Part shown: positions 35,264 to 44,585 of the stretch, piece by piece
How the letters are laid out: the number at the start of each line of letters is the position of its first letter
How positions within the stretch are numbered: position 1 is the first letter of the stretch
Made by a program: the position numbers and the translations under genes
Assembly (NCBI RefSeq): GCF_019375475.1
Contig: NZ_JAHXGQ010000004.1
Coordinates: 186,001-250,000 of the forward strand
Length of the DNA: 64,000 nucleotides
Direction of reading: 5' to 3'
Origin: Saccharothrix obliqua
GTDB lineage: Bacteria > Actinomycetota > Actinomycetes > Mycobacteriales > Pseudonocardiaceae
Notes under the pieces: model-generated
Told to the model about the DNA's origin: nothing
Database searches by the model: none
The model's input: only the letters and a program-made list of their open reading frames with translations

Positions 35264-35926
35264 ATGGCGGTGATCGAGTCGACGTTGGTGTCCGTGGACG
35301 TGCTCGCGCTGCGGTTCGACCCGGACGCGCGGACCGTCCTGCTCGGTGTCGCGCCCCGCGCGCTCGACCCGTTCGCCGGCCGGTTGGCGTTGCCCGGCGT
35401 GCTGCTGGGCCGGGGCGAACGGCTGCGGGACGCCGCGTTGCGCGCGGTGACCGGCAAACTCGGCCTGGACGGTTCGGCGGTGTCGGCGACCGGTCAGCTG
35501 AGGACCTTCGACGAACCCTCGCGCGACCCCCGCGGGCCGACGCTGTCGGTGGCGCTGTGGGCGACGCTCGAACCCACCGCGCCGGCCGACGGGCCGACCT
35601 GGGCGCCGCTGGACGCCGTGCCGCCGCTGGCGTTCGACCACGACCGGATCGTGGCCGACTGCCGACCGGTGCTGGCCGACCGGCTGTGGCGGGACACGCC
35701 GTTCACCGCCGGCCTGCTGGGCCGGGAGTTCACCACGGCGCAGGCGCTGGACGTGACCGAGTCGCTGACCGGCGACCGGCCCTACCCCGCGAACCTGGGC
35801 CGCACCATGGACCGCGTGCCCGGACTGGAGCGCACGGCCCAGCACGCGGCGGCGCTGCCCAAGGGCGGCCGACCGCCCCTGGTGTGGCGCTGGACGGCGA
35901 TCGGTCAGGGCAGCGACGGCAGGTAG
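35264..35926 (+). CDS. NrtR-like regulator (Nudix plus winged helix)
   Basis: A 220-residue protein. An N-terminal Nudix fold (about 1-130) has a degraded Nudix box: LPGVLLGRGERLRDAALRAV lacks the REUxEE glutamates, so catalysis is unlikely. The C-terminal segment (ALDVTESLTGDRPYPANLGRT) resembles the winged helix of NrtR regulators, which sense ADP-ribose or NAD-related nucleotides. It is last in the operon, 20 bp after the PurA-like gene, and its 3' end overlaps the convergent amidase gene by 22 bp. It is a good candidate to bind the palindrome at 32015-32039. Confidence 0.8.
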   Translation: MAVIESTLVSVDVLALRFDPDARTVLLGVAPRALDPFAGRLALPGVLLGRGERLRDAALRAVTGKLGLDGSAVSATGQLRTFDEPSRDPRGPTLSVALWATLEPTAPADGPTWAPLDAVPPLAFDHDRIVADCRPVLADRLWRDTPFTAGLLGREFTTAQALDVTESLTGDRPYPANLGRTMDRVPGLERTAQHAAALPKGGRPPLVWRWTAIGQGSDGR

Positions 35927-37404
35927 CGCGGCGCCTGCCGCGCGCGGGTGGCCTGCTCGAACGCCGCCGCGTACCGCAGCACCCGCGCGTCCGCGTCCCG
36001 CCCGGCCATGAACGACAGCCCGATCGGCAGCGGACCGGCGAACCCGGCGGGCACCGACGCGTTCGGGTAGCCGGCCGCCGCCGCGGGCGTCGAGCTGCCC
36101 AGCACGTAGGCGTCGCCCGCCGCGTAGTCGGTCCGCCACGCGGGCGAGTTGGTCGGGGCGACGATCACGTCCAACCGGTGTGCCGCCAGCACCTCGTCCA
36201 GGGACCGCCGCGCCAGGTCGGTCGTGGTGCGGCGCTGCTCCCGGTACACCGGGTCGCTCAGCGGCGGCGCGTCGCGGGCCGCGAGGAACAGCTCCTGCCC
36301 GAACCGGCTCAGCTCCACCGGGTCGCGCTCGTTGAACGCGATCAGGTCGTCCACCGTGCGGTGCGGACCCGGCCGGGTCGCGAGGTACCGCGCCAGGTCG
36401 TGCTTGAACTCCGCGGTCAACGCCGGGAACTCCGCCGCGCCCACCTGCTCCTGGTAGGGCAGCTCGACGTCCACGACGGTCGCGCCCGCGCGGCGCAGCG
36501 CCGCCACGGCCGAGTCCACCACGCGGTCCACCTCCGGGCTCGCGCCGGCGTGCCGCCACACGCCGATCCGCGCACCCGGCAGCACGTCGCCGCCCACGCG
36601 GTAGTCGCCGCCGCGCCGGTCCAGCACCGACATCAGCAACGCCGCGTCCACCACGTGCCGCGCCATCGGCCCCGCGGTGTCCTGCACCGACGAGATCGGC
36701 ACGATCCCGTCCGCGCTGACCCGGCCCAACGTCGGCTTCAACCCGACCACGCCGTTCTGCCCGGCCGGGCAGACGATCGAACCGTCGGTCTCCGTGCCCA
36801 CCGCGACCTGCGCCAAGGACGCCGCCACCGCCGCGCCCGAACCCGACGAGGAACCGCACGGGTTGCGGTCCAGCACGTGCGGGTTGTTCGTCTGCCCGCC
36901 CACCGCGGACCAGCCGGAGGTGGAGCGGGTGGAGCGGAAGTTCGCCCACTCCGACAGGTTCGTCTTGCCGAGGACCACCGCGCCCGCCGCCCGCAGCCGC
37001 CGCACCAGTTCCGCGTCGTCGCGAGGCGGGACGCGCAACGCGCGGGAACCCGCCGTGCTCGCCAGCCCCTTGGTGTCGATGTTGTCCTTGAGCAGCACGG
37101 GGATGCCGTCCAGCGGACCGCGGGCACGGCCGTCGGCACGCCGCCGGTCGCTCGCCGCGGCCTGCGCGAGCGCCGTCGGGTCCACCGCGAGCACCGCACG
37201 CACCCGGCCGTCCACCTCCCGGATGCGGCGCAGGTAGGCGCGGGTCAGGTCGACCGAGGTGAGGCTGCCCGCCTCGAACCGGCGGGCCAGGTCCGGGATG
37301 GTCGCCGCGTCCAGGTCGAACCCGAGTGCCGCGCCACGTGGCTCCGCGACCGCGGGTGGCGCGATGAGCAGCACGGCGAGCGCGACGGCGAGCAGTGATC
37401 GCAT
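35905..37404 (-). CDS. Secreted amidase (amidase signature family)
   Basis: A 499-residue enzyme with a Sec signal peptide (AVALAVLLIAPPAVAEPRG). The amidase-signature catalytic triad is visible: Lys in PVLLKDNIDTKG, first Ser in the glycine/serine-rich NPCGSSSGSGAAVAA, and nucleophile Ser in TDGSIVCPAGQNGVVG. ATG 37404 places the signal peptide correctly. It would hydrolyse amides outside the cytoplasm. It lies on the opposite strand between the pseudokinase operon and the PP2C gene, and separates members of what otherwise looks like a functional group. Confidence 0.9.
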   Translation of the reverse strand: MRSLLAVALAVLLIAPPAVAEPRGAALGFDLDAATIPDLARRFEAGSLTSVDLTRAYLRRIREVDGRVRAVLAVDPTALAQAAASDRRRADGRARGPLDGIPVLLKDNIDTKGLASTAGSRALRVPPRDDAELVRRLRAAGAVVLGKTNLSEWANFRSTRSTSGWSAVGGQTNNPHVLDRNPCGSSSGSGAAVAASLAQVAVGTETDGSIVCPAGQNGVVGLKPTLGRVSADGIVPISSVQDTAGPMARHVVDAALLMSVLDRRGGDYRVGGDVLPGARIGVWRHAGASPEVDRVVDSAVAALRRAGATVVDVELPYQEQVGAAEFPALTAEFKHDLARYLATRPGPHRTVDDLIAFNERDPVELSRFGQELFLAARDAPPLSDPVYREQRRTTTDLARRSLDEVLAAHRLDVIVAPTNSPAWRTDYAAGDAYVLGSSTPAAAAGYPNASVPAGFAGPLPIGLSFMAGRDADARVLRYAAAFEQATRARQAPRYLPSLP

Positions 37405-37578
37405 GGCGTCCAGTCCAACCCGGACACGGGCGGCGGTAAACCCCCCATTGGGCGCAGCCGGTAACGCCGTCCGCCGAAACCAGAATCCCCGCACAGGCAA
37501 CTCACAGGTTGCGCTCAGCATCCACACGGACCATCGGTGGCAGAGAACGCACACCGGGCACGCACACCGGAGGCCGCC

Positions 37579-38385
37579 ATGACCGCCTTGGACCACGCGG
37601 TACGCCGCACCACCGGCTGGGCCACCGCACGCGGACACCGCCGGGTGCCCGCCGACGCCGCCGCCGCGCGCACCTCCGCCGGCCGGTTCGCGATCGCCGT
37701 CGCGGACGGCGTCGGCGACACCGCCGAGGCCGCGCTCGCCGCCCAACTCGCCGTCACCGCCGCCGTCGACGAGGCGTGGGCCGCGGACACCGCCGGCGCG
37801 CCGCCCGCCGTGCGCCACGCCCTCTCCGGTGACGCTCCCACCATCCCCGTCGGCCGGTCACCCGACGACGGAACGCCCGCCATCCCGACCCGCCGGTCGC
37901 ACGACGGGCCGGCTCCCCCACCACGCGACATCGAACCCGGGGACGGCACCGGCGACCTCCACACCGGCGACACCACCTTCGCCGTCGCCGCGGGCGACGC
38001 CGAACACGGCTGGACCGTCACGTGGGTGGGCGACTGCCGCGCGTACTTCGTGCCCGACACCGCCGCCGCACCGGTCCTGCTCACCGCGGACCACACGCTC
38101 GGTCAGTACCTGCGCGACCGGGACGTCCGAGCGCACCCCGGCATGGACCACGTCGTCACCACCACCGCCCGCAAGGGCGTGCCCGGCTTCGCCACCGGAC
38201 CCGCGGGCGCGGGCCGCCTCGTCCTGCTCACCAACGGCGTGCACCACCACCTCGACGCCGCGGCGATCGCCCGCGTGGCCCGCGAGGTCGCCGACCCGGC
38301 GACCGCCGCCCGCGTCCTGGTCGACGCCGCCATCGCGGCGGGCGGCTCCGACAACGCCGCCGCGACCGTCGCCGACGTGCGCTGA
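37579..38385 (+). CDS. PP2C-family protein phosphatase-like protein
   Basis: A 268-residue PP2C-like protein. Metal-binding motifs are recognisable: FAIAVADGVGD (first DG), TVTWVGDCRAYFV (GD), and GGSDNAAATV (DN). A low-complexity Pro/Asp insertion lies at about 85-125. GGAGG is 6 bases before the ATG. It may reverse a phosphorylation or act as a degenerate phosphatase. With the pseudokinase and vWA genes at 32.0-34.0 kb it recalls the TerY-P triad, though the amidase gene lies between them on the other strand. Confidence 0.8.
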   Translation: MTALDHAVRRTTGWATARGHRRVPADAAAARTSAGRFAIAVADGVGDTAEAALAAQLAVTAAVDEAWAADTAGAPPAVRHALSGDAPTIPVGRSPDDGTPAIPTRRSHDGPAPPPRDIEPGDGTGDLHTGDTTFAVAAGDAEHGWTVTWVGDCRAYFVPDTAAAPVLLTADHTLGQYLRDRDVRAHPGMDHVVTTTARKGVPGFATGPAGAGRLVLLTNGVHHHLDAAAIARVAREVADPATAARVLVDAAIAAGGSDNAAATVADVR

Positions 38386-38465
38386 GCACCGGGCGGTCGG
38401 GTGACCTGGTCGGGCACGGCCGGATCACCGGGGGCAGGATGGCCGCAGAACCGGTGGAGGTGGGG

Positions 38466-40853
38466 ATGTCCGAGAGGTCCGTGCTGGTCGCGCCCGACGC
38501 CGCGAACGGCCTGACCGGCGAGCAGGTCGCCGAGCGCGTCGCCGACGGCCGCACCAACGCGGTCGGCGCGCAGACCAGCCGCAGCACGGCGCAGATCATC
38601 CGCGCCAACGTCGTCACCCCGTTCAACGGGCTGCTGCTGACCCTGTTCATCGTCATCCTCACCACCGGCCGGTGGCAGAACGGCCTGTTCGGGCTGGTGA
38701 TCGTCGCCAACACGGCCATCGGCGTGTTCCAGGAGCTGCGCGCCAAGCGCACCCTCGACCGGCTCGCCGTGCTCAACGCGCCGCACGCCCGCGTCATCCG
38801 CGACGGCGAGACCTCCGAGATCGAGGTGGCCGGGGTCGTCGCCGACGACCTGATCGAGCTGCGCACCGGTGACCAGGTGGTCGCCGACGGCTCCGTCACC
38901 GCCACCACCGGCCTGGAGGTCGACGAGTCCCTGCTCACCGGGGAGTCCGACCCCGTGCACAAGTCCGTCGGCGACGAGGTCCGGTCCGGTTCCATCGTCG
39001 TCGCCGGCACCGGCCGGTTCCGCGCCACCCACGTCGGCGCGGACGCCTACGCCACCCGGCTCACCGCCGAGGCGCGCCGGTTCACCGTCGTGCACTCCGA
39101 ACTCGTCGCGGGCACCAACAGGCTGCTGCGCTGGATCTCGCTGATGATGCTGGTCGTCGCGCCGCTGCTGCTGTGGAGCCAGTTCCGCGTGCCCGACAAC
39201 GACGAGTGGCAGGACGCCGTCACCGGCGCCGTCGCCGCACTCGTCGGCATGGTCCCCGAGGGCCTGGTCCTGCTCACCAGCCTGGCGTTCATGATCGCCG
39301 CGGTCTCCCTCGCCCGGAAGCAGACCCTGGTCCAGGAACTGCCCGCGGTCGAGGTCCTCGCCCGCGTCGACACCGTCTGCCTGGACAAGACCGGCACCCT
39401 CACCCACGGCGACATCGTGTACGACCGGCTCGTCGTCGAGCCCGAGGACGAACCCGACGTCCGCGAGGCCCTGGCGCTGTGCGCCGCCGCGCCCGACGCC
39501 AACGCCACCTCCACCGCCCTCGCCGCCGAGTTCACCACGCCGAAGTGGCGGCGGACCGGCGGCGTCCCGTTCTCCTCCGCCCGCAAGTGGTCCGCCGTGA
39601 CCGCCGAGGACCACGGCACCTGGGTGCTCGGCGCGCCCGAGATGGTGTTCCCCGACGCGGGCGACCAACCCCTCCTGGGCACCGCCGCCGAGATCGCCGC
39701 CGAAGGCCGGCGCGTCCTCGTGCTCGGCCACACCGAGAACGCCGTGGAGGGCTCGGAGCTGCCCACCGACCTCACGCCGCGCGCCCTCGTCGTGCTCGCC
39801 GAGCACATCCGCGACGACGCACCCGACACCCTGCGCTACTTCACGGAGCAGGGCGTCACCCTCAAGGTCATCTCCGGCGACAACCCGCGCACCGTGGGCG
39901 CGGTCGCGGTGCGCGTCGGGCTGCCCGGCATCAGCCACGCCGAGGAAGCCGTGGACGCGCGGACCCTGCCCGAGGACCCCGACCAGCTCGCCGCCGTGCT
40001 GGAGGACAAGGCCGTCTTCGGCCGCGTCACACCGCAGCAGAAGCGCGCCATCGTCGGCGCGCTCCAGCGCCGCGGTCACGTCGTGGCCATGACCGGCGAC
40101 GGCGTCAACGACGCCATGGCGCTCAAGGACGCGGACATCGGCGTGGCCATGGGCAACGGCGCCGCCGCGACCCGCGCCGTGGCCCAACTTGTGCTGCTGG
40201 ACAGCCGGTTCGCGCACCTGCCGGACGTCGTCGCCGAAGGTCGCCGGGTCATCGCCAACATCGAGCGCGCCGCGAACCTGTTCGTGGTGAAGAACGTCTA
40301 CTCGCTGGTGCTCGCCATGATCGTGGTCGCCACCAGCCTCGCCTACCCGCTGGCGCCCATCCAGCTGACCCTCATCTCCGCCACCACCATCGGCATCCCC
40401 GGCTTCGTGCTCGCGCTCGCGCCCAACCACCGCCGTTACGTCCCCGGCTTCCTGCGGCGGGTGCTGCGGCTCGCGCTGCCGACCGGGTTGGTCATCGGCA
40501 TCGCGGCGTACGCGGGCTACCTCACCATCCGCGGTCTGGAGCCGGAGGCGGACCGGTCGGCGGCGCAGACCGTCGCGACCGTCGTCGTCGCCATCGCGTC
40601 GTTGTGGACGCTGTCGCTGCTGGCGCGGCCGTTCAACACGTGGAAGGTCGCGCTGCTCGCCGGGCTCGCGGGGGTGCTCGCGCTGGTCCTCGCCGTGCCC
40701 GCGATCGGGCACGGGATCTTCCTGCTGGCGGTGACCCCGCAACGCCTCCTGGTCGGCGCGGCCATCGGCGGCGTGGCGGCCCTGCTGGTGGAGGTGATCG
40801 GCCGCGTCATCCTCCGCCCGGTCCGGGAGGACTCACCCGTGCTGCCCCGCTGA
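38466..40853 (+). CDS. P-type cation ATPase (CtpE-like)
   Basis: A 795-residue P-type pump. The actuator motif is LLTGESDPV near residue 158, the transport motif MVPEGLVLLTSLAF, and the phosphorylation site DKTGTLTHGD with Asp near 307. MTGDGVNDAMALKDADIGVAMG forms the hinge. About eight to ten helices are seen. The PEGL type is that of the actinobacterial CtpE group, for which calcium uptake is known, but ion specificity here is inferred. ATG 38466 follows GGAGG at 5 bases, and the ATG nine codons upstream is a weaker choice. It lies 80 bp after the PP2C gene on the same strand and may share its transcript. Confidence 0.9.
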   Translation: MSERSVLVAPDAANGLTGEQVAERVADGRTNAVGAQTSRSTAQIIRANVVTPFNGLLLTLFIVILTTGRWQNGLFGLVIVANTAIGVFQELRAKRTLDRLAVLNAPHARVIRDGETSEIEVAGVVADDLIELRTGDQVVADGSVTATTGLEVDESLLTGESDPVHKSVGDEVRSGSIVVAGTGRFRATHVGADAYATRLTAEARRFTVVHSELVAGTNRLLRWISLMMLVVAPLLLWSQFRVPDNDEWQDAVTGAVAALVGMVPEGLVLLTSLAFMIAAVSLARKQTLVQELPAVEVLARVDTVCLDKTGTLTHGDIVYDRLVVEPEDEPDVREALALCAAAPDANATSTALAAEFTTPKWRRTGGVPFSSARKWSAVTAEDHGTWVLGAPEMVFPDAGDQPLLGTAAEIAAEGRRVLVLGHTENAVEGSELPTDLTPRALVVLAEHIRDDAPDTLRYFTEQGVTLKVISGDNPRTVGAVAVRVGLPGISHAEEAVDARTLPEDPDQLAAVLEDKAVFGRVTPQQKRAIVGALQRRGHVVAMTGDGVNDAMALKDADIGVAMGNGAAATRAVAQLVLLDSRFAHLPDVVAEGRRVIANIERAANLFVVKNVYSLVLAMIVVATSLAYPLAPIQLTLISATTIGIPGFVLALAPNHRRYVPGFLRRVLRLALPTGLVIGIAAYAGYLTIRGLEPEADRSAAQTVATVVVAIASLWTLSLLARPFNTWKVALLAGLAGVLALVLAVPAIGHGIFLLAVTPQRLLVGAAIGGVAALLVEVIGRVILRPVREDSPVLPR

Positions 40854-41249
40854 GCCGGGCGCATCGGGCAGGTCGTGCGCCGAGCAGCGCGCGCCGATGG
40901 GCTCGTGCGTATCGGGGTGGCCCGCTGCGGCGGGGCGGCTCGGCTGACGCGGGGCGGTGCCGTCCTTCCAGGCATGTGCGAGAACTGTCGGGTTCTCCGG
41001 CGCGGCGACCCCCTGCTTTTTGGTTTCTTTCAATCAACACTGAAGCTATAGGAAGGAATATTCCACTCATGATCAGGCGCGATGGAGCGTCGCGACCGAG
41101 AGTGATCGACACCGTGGCGGTCAACACGAATGGACCAGTCGACCTCGCTTTCGCCCCCGTCGACCGGTGCGGCATGATCCAACGGCGGTAAGCGCCGCCA
41201 CTGCCGCGTGCCAAGCCGTCCCACTTTCCGGCGACAGCGGAGTCCACCC
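40854..41249. other. Intergenic stretch of 396 bp with an AT-rich island
   Basis: The segment 41010-41070 is strikingly AT-rich for this genome (TTTTTGGTTTCTTTC and a palindrome GGAATATTCC at 41055-41064). CTATAG at 41046 could be a -10. A 40-codon frame at 41069-41191 (ATG after GGAAGG) encodes no recognisable product. This may be the promoter region of the GGDEF-HD-GYP gene or a short foreign insert. Confidence 0.45.
41069..41191 (+). CDS. Possible small ORF, 40 aa
   Basis: Begins MIRRDGASRPRVIDTVAV and ends CGMIQRR. A GGAAGG sequence lies 13 bases upstream. No family, no signal peptide and weak codon bias. It may not be a gene. It is listed because it sits in an unusual AT-rich gap. Confidence 0.25.
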   Translation: MIRRDGASRPRVIDTVAVNTNGPVDLAFAPVDRCGMIQRR

Positions 41250-43313
41250 ATGAACGTGCACGGCCCACACCCGGTCGCGGGCAGGGCCTGGCTCGGCTAC
41301 CTGGGGGCCGGGTTGGTGGCGATCGCGGTGTACTACGCGATCCCCCGCGAGGGACTGGGCGTCGGCGCGCGGGTCGTCATGTACTGCCTCACCAGCGCGT
41401 CCGCCGCGGTCGTCGTCGTGTCCGTCGCGCTGCGCCGGCGTGACGGCGCGCGGTTGCCGTGGCTGCTGCTCGGTCTCGGCCAGGTGGTCTACTCGATCGC
41501 CGACTCGACCTTCTACGTCCTGCACTACCTGCTCGACCGGACCGGCTACCCCTCCCCCGCCGACGCCTTCTACCTCGGGCACTACCCGTTGACGGTGGCG
41601 GCGCTGCTGTTGTTCGTCCGCCGCCGCACGCCCGGCCGCGATCTCCCGAGCGCCCTGGACGCGTCCGTGCTGGCGGTGGTCGCGGCGATGCTGTCGTGGC
41701 TGTACCTGATCGGCCCACGTGCCCGGCTCGACCAGCCGGTGGTGGTCACGATCGCCACGGTCGCCTACCCGGTCATGGACCTCGCGATGCTGGCCGTGGC
41801 GATCCGGTTGTTCATGGGCAGCGGCAAGCGGCCCGGCGCGTTCGTGCTGCTGTCGGCGAACCTGCTGGCCATCCTGACCGCCGACACGCTGTACGTGCTC
41901 CAGCAGCTGAACGGCACGTTCCAGGCGGGCAACTACCTGGACGCCATCTGGCTCGGCGGCAACCTCGCGCTGGGCGCGGCGGCACTGCACCCCGCGATGG
42001 GCGCCGTGGCCGAGCCGACCGCCGTGCGCGAGAACGTGCTCGGCCCCGCCCGGCTGGCCGCCCTGTGCGCCGCGGCCCTCGTCGCGCCCGCGATGCTGGT
42101 GGTGCAGCACGCCACCGGCCGGTTCCACGACGTGCCGGTGATCGCCGCGGCGTGCGCGACGCTGTTCGGCCTGGTGATCGCCCGGTTAGCGGCGTTGGTG
42201 GCCGACCAGCGGCGGTTGGCCATCACGGACGCGCTGACCGGGTTGCACACGCGCCGGTTCTTCGTCGCGCAACTGCCCATCGAGGTGGAACGGGCACGTC
42301 GGTCGGGCGGTTCGGTCGCCGTGTTCATCGCCGACGTGGACCGGTTCAAGTCCATCAACGACGGGCACGGCCACCCGGCGGGCGACCGCGTGCTGGCGGA
42401 GATCGCCGACCGGTTGCGCCGTGCGGCGCGGGCGGGCGACGTGGTCGCCCGGTACGGCGGCGAGGAGTTCGCGCTGCTGGTGCCGGGCGCGGGACCGGGC
42501 GAGCTGACGGCCATCGCGCAACGCCTGCGCGATGCCGTCGCGGACCGGCCGATCGCCGCCACCGACACGTTGTGGCTGCCCGCGACGGTGTCCGTCGGCG
42601 CGGCCTGCTACCCGGAGCACGGCGGCGACCCGGCCGAGGTGATCGCCGCGGCCGACCGCTCGCTGTACGCGGCGAAGCTCGCGGGCCGCGACCGGGTCGT
42701 GGTCGGAACGACGCACGCCGACTGCGAGCCCGCCATGCTCGACCACCTGTGCCGCGTCGCGGACCAGGTGGACCGCAAGCAGCGCGCGCCGCACAGCAGC
42801 CGCGCGGTGGCCAGGTGGACGCGGTTGCTGGCGCTCGAACTCGGGCACGACGAGCGGGCCGCGCACATCGCCGAACTCGCGGGCAGGCTGCACGACATCG
42901 GCAAGATCGTCGTGCCGGACGCGGTGCTGTCCAAGCCGTCCGCGCTGGACCCGGAGGAGTGGCGGGTGGTGCGTCAGCACGCCGACCACGGTTTCCGGCT
43001 GGCGGACACGCTGCCTGGCTTCTTCCCGGTGGCGCAGGCGATCCGGCAGCACCACGAGCGGTACGACGGCAGCGGCTACCCGCAGGGCCTCGCCGGTGGC
43101 GCCATCCGCTGGGAGGCGCGGCTGATCGCCGTGTGCGACGTGTGGGCGGCGATGCTCACCGAACGCCCCTACCGACCCGCCCGCACCGTGGACGAGGCGC
43201 GTCGTGAACTGCGCGCGGGGCGCGGCACGCGGTACGACCCGGACGTGGTGGACCTGTTCCTGGACCTCCACGCGGGGGGTCGCATCGACTCACCCGGCCG
43301 GGTGCCCGGCTAG
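41250..43313 (+). CDS. Membrane GGDEF-HD-GYP protein (c-di-GMP turnover)
   Basis: A 687-residue protein. The N-terminal half has about eight membrane segments (residues 10-310). A GGDEF domain follows, with active site RYGGEEFALL near 408 (GGEEF, active form), and after FIADVDRFKSINDGHGHPAGD. Then comes an HD-GYP phosphodiesterase domain with HDIGKIVVPD near 550, and HHERYDGSGYPQGL carrying the GYP motif. Having both a cyclase and an HD-GYP hydrolase is rare compared with the usual GGDEF-EAL fusion. Both active sites look intact. No sensory domain other than the membrane region is seen. The convergent TenA-like gene overlaps it by 24 bp. Confidence 0.93.
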   Translation: MNVHGPHPVAGRAWLGYLGAGLVAIAVYYAIPREGLGVGARVVMYCLTSASAAVVVVSVALRRRDGARLPWLLLGLGQVVYSIADSTFYVLHYLLDRTGYPSPADAFYLGHYPLTVAALLLFVRRRTPGRDLPSALDASVLAVVAAMLSWLYLIGPRARLDQPVVVTIATVAYPVMDLAMLAVAIRLFMGSGKRPGAFVLLSANLLAILTADTLYVLQQLNGTFQAGNYLDAIWLGGNLALGAAALHPAMGAVAEPTAVRENVLGPARLAALCAAALVAPAMLVVQHATGRFHDVPVIAAACATLFGLVIARLAALVADQRRLAITDALTGLHTRRFFVAQLPIEVERARRSGGSVAVFIADVDRFKSINDGHGHPAGDRVLAEIADRLRRAARAGDVVARYGGEEFALLVPGAGPGELTAIAQRLRDAVADRPIAATDTLWLPATVSVGAACYPEHGGDPAEVIAAADRSLYAAKLAGRDRVVVGTTHADCEPAMLDHLCRVADQVDRKQRAPHSSRAVARWTRLLALELGHDERAAHIAELAGRLHDIGKIVVPDAVLSKPSALDPEEWRVVRQHADHGFRLADTLPGFFPVAQAIRQHHERYDGSGYPQGLAGGAIRWEARLIAVCDVWAAMLTERPYRPARTVDEARRELRAGRGTRYDPDVVDLFLDLHAGGRIDSPGRVPG

Positions 43314-43961
43314 CTCGGCCAGGGTGTTCCAGAACAGCAGCTCGAAACCTTGCAGCAGGCGCACGATCTCCACCGCGCCGTCGAACGACACCCCGGCGTC
43401 CAGCCCGGCCTGCACGGCGGCCAGGCCCTGCTCCTCCAGTTCCGGCACGGGCGAGCCGAAGAACTCGAAGAAGGCCACCGCGTCGTCGGCGAAGCCGTAG
43501 TGCTCGCGCAGCGCCCCGGCGAGGGAGCCGCAGTACGCGCCGAACTCGGCGAAGTTGGTCAGCATCGCGAGCGCGGCCACCTCGGGGCGGGCGTTCAGCG
43601 CGAGCCACCCCACGTAGGCCGCGTACGCCTGGCAACCCGGCCGCGGCCGGTAGGCGCGGACCGCGTGCTCGTCCAACCCGGCCGCCGCGGCGAGGGGTGG
43701 CAGCAGCGGGAGCGCGAGGCTCTCCCCCTGCGCCAAGCCGCTGAAGAACGCGCGCCCGGCGGGGTCCTCGGCGCGGGCCGCGAGGGTGAGGAACGCACGC
43801 CAGTCGCCGGGCACGATCCGGCTCTCCTCGGCTGCCAGCGCGCCGATGACCCCGACCGGCACGCGCCCGGCGGCGACCAGGGGCAGGAACCGGTTCTCGC
43901 CGTGTTCGCCCGCGACTTCCCGCCGGATGCGGTCGAGCAGCTCTCGCGCCGAGTCGGCCAT
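43290..43961 (-). CDS. TenA/PqqC-like helical protein
   Basis: A 223-residue all-helical protein resembling the TenA/THI-4 or heme-oxygenase-like fold. The N-terminus is ARELLDRIRREVAGEHGENRFLPL, and then comes FAEFGAYCGSLAGALREHYGF. There is no TenA catalytic Cys in its standard setting, so thiaminase activity is not assured. Some members of this fold are diiron oxidases, but no clear metal-ligand set is visible. The ATG at 43961 is chosen over longer readings that enter the repeat tract. Confidence 0.7.
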   Translation of the reverse strand: MADSARELLDRIRREVAGEHGENRFLPLVAAGRVPVGVIGALAAEESRIVPGDWRAFLTLAARAEDPAGRAFFSGLAQGESLALPLLPPLAAAAGLDEHAVRAYRPRPGCQAYAAYVGWLALNARPEVAALAMLTNFAEFGAYCGSLAGALREHYGFADDAVAFFEFFGSPVPELEEQGLAAVQAGLDAGVSFDGAVEIVRLLQGFELLFWNTLAELAGHPAG

Positions 43962-44089
43962 CGGTTCGCACTCCCTGAAGCGCCGTGGGCAACGTCCGCG
44001 CCAGCCTAGGTGAAGATCGTCCACGCGGGTCCGCACACCCCGTAGGGCGTTGGCGATGTCCACGCTCCGGGGTGGAGCGGCTGGACGGA

Positions 44090-44450
44090 GAGACGGGATG
44101 GGACCGGCGGCGGGGTCCGCGCGACGGCGGGGCGAGGGGCGCGCCGGGCGCGGCGCGGCGGGACAGGGGCGGCGCGGCAGCAGGGCGGGGCCGCAGGGTG
44201 CGGCGGCGCGGCGGCGCGAGGCGCGGTGGGAAGGCGGGGCCGCAGGGTGCGGCGAGGCGCGGCGGCGCGAGGCAGGGTGCGGCGGCGCGAGGCGGCAGGG
44301 TGCGGCGGCGCGGCGCAGGGCGGAGGCGCGGCAGCGGCGGCGGTTGGCGTGGCGGCGGTCAGGGCAGCGGCAGCCGGGGTGGGCGGGGGGGTGGCTCGTG
44401 CGGCGGGGTGGGGGTTGGGGTGCGGCGGGGTCGGGAGCTTGGCGCCTGGG
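44090..44450 (+). repeat. Second G-rich repeat tract
   Basis: About 360 bp of G-rich, nearly T-free sequence on the plus strand, like that at 31.6 kb. GCAGGGTGCGGCG recurs four times at irregular spacing (around 44193, 44242, 44272 and 44295), among GGCGCGAGGC-like units. It fills most of the gap between the TenA-like gene and the TetR gene (43962-44585). No frame looks coding. A short AT-richer piece, TTGAGAAATTCTTGAA at 44553, follows. Confidence 0.8.
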
Positions 44451-44585
44451 GTGCACCCGCTCTACCTGACCCCGCCGCGTGCCGGTCGACCTCCCCGCCA
44501 CCGGCCGCCCGGGTCGGCGGTGACCCGGGGCACACACTGTGCGCCACGCCGCTTGAGAAATTCTTGAACAACGCGCACTCACACC

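Noticed and set aside
38103..40742. Long open frame opposite the P-type ATPase gene
   Set aside because: Antisense shadow. The plus strand encodes all P-type ATPase motifs and the minus frame has only low-complexity His, Gly and Asp-rich sequence.
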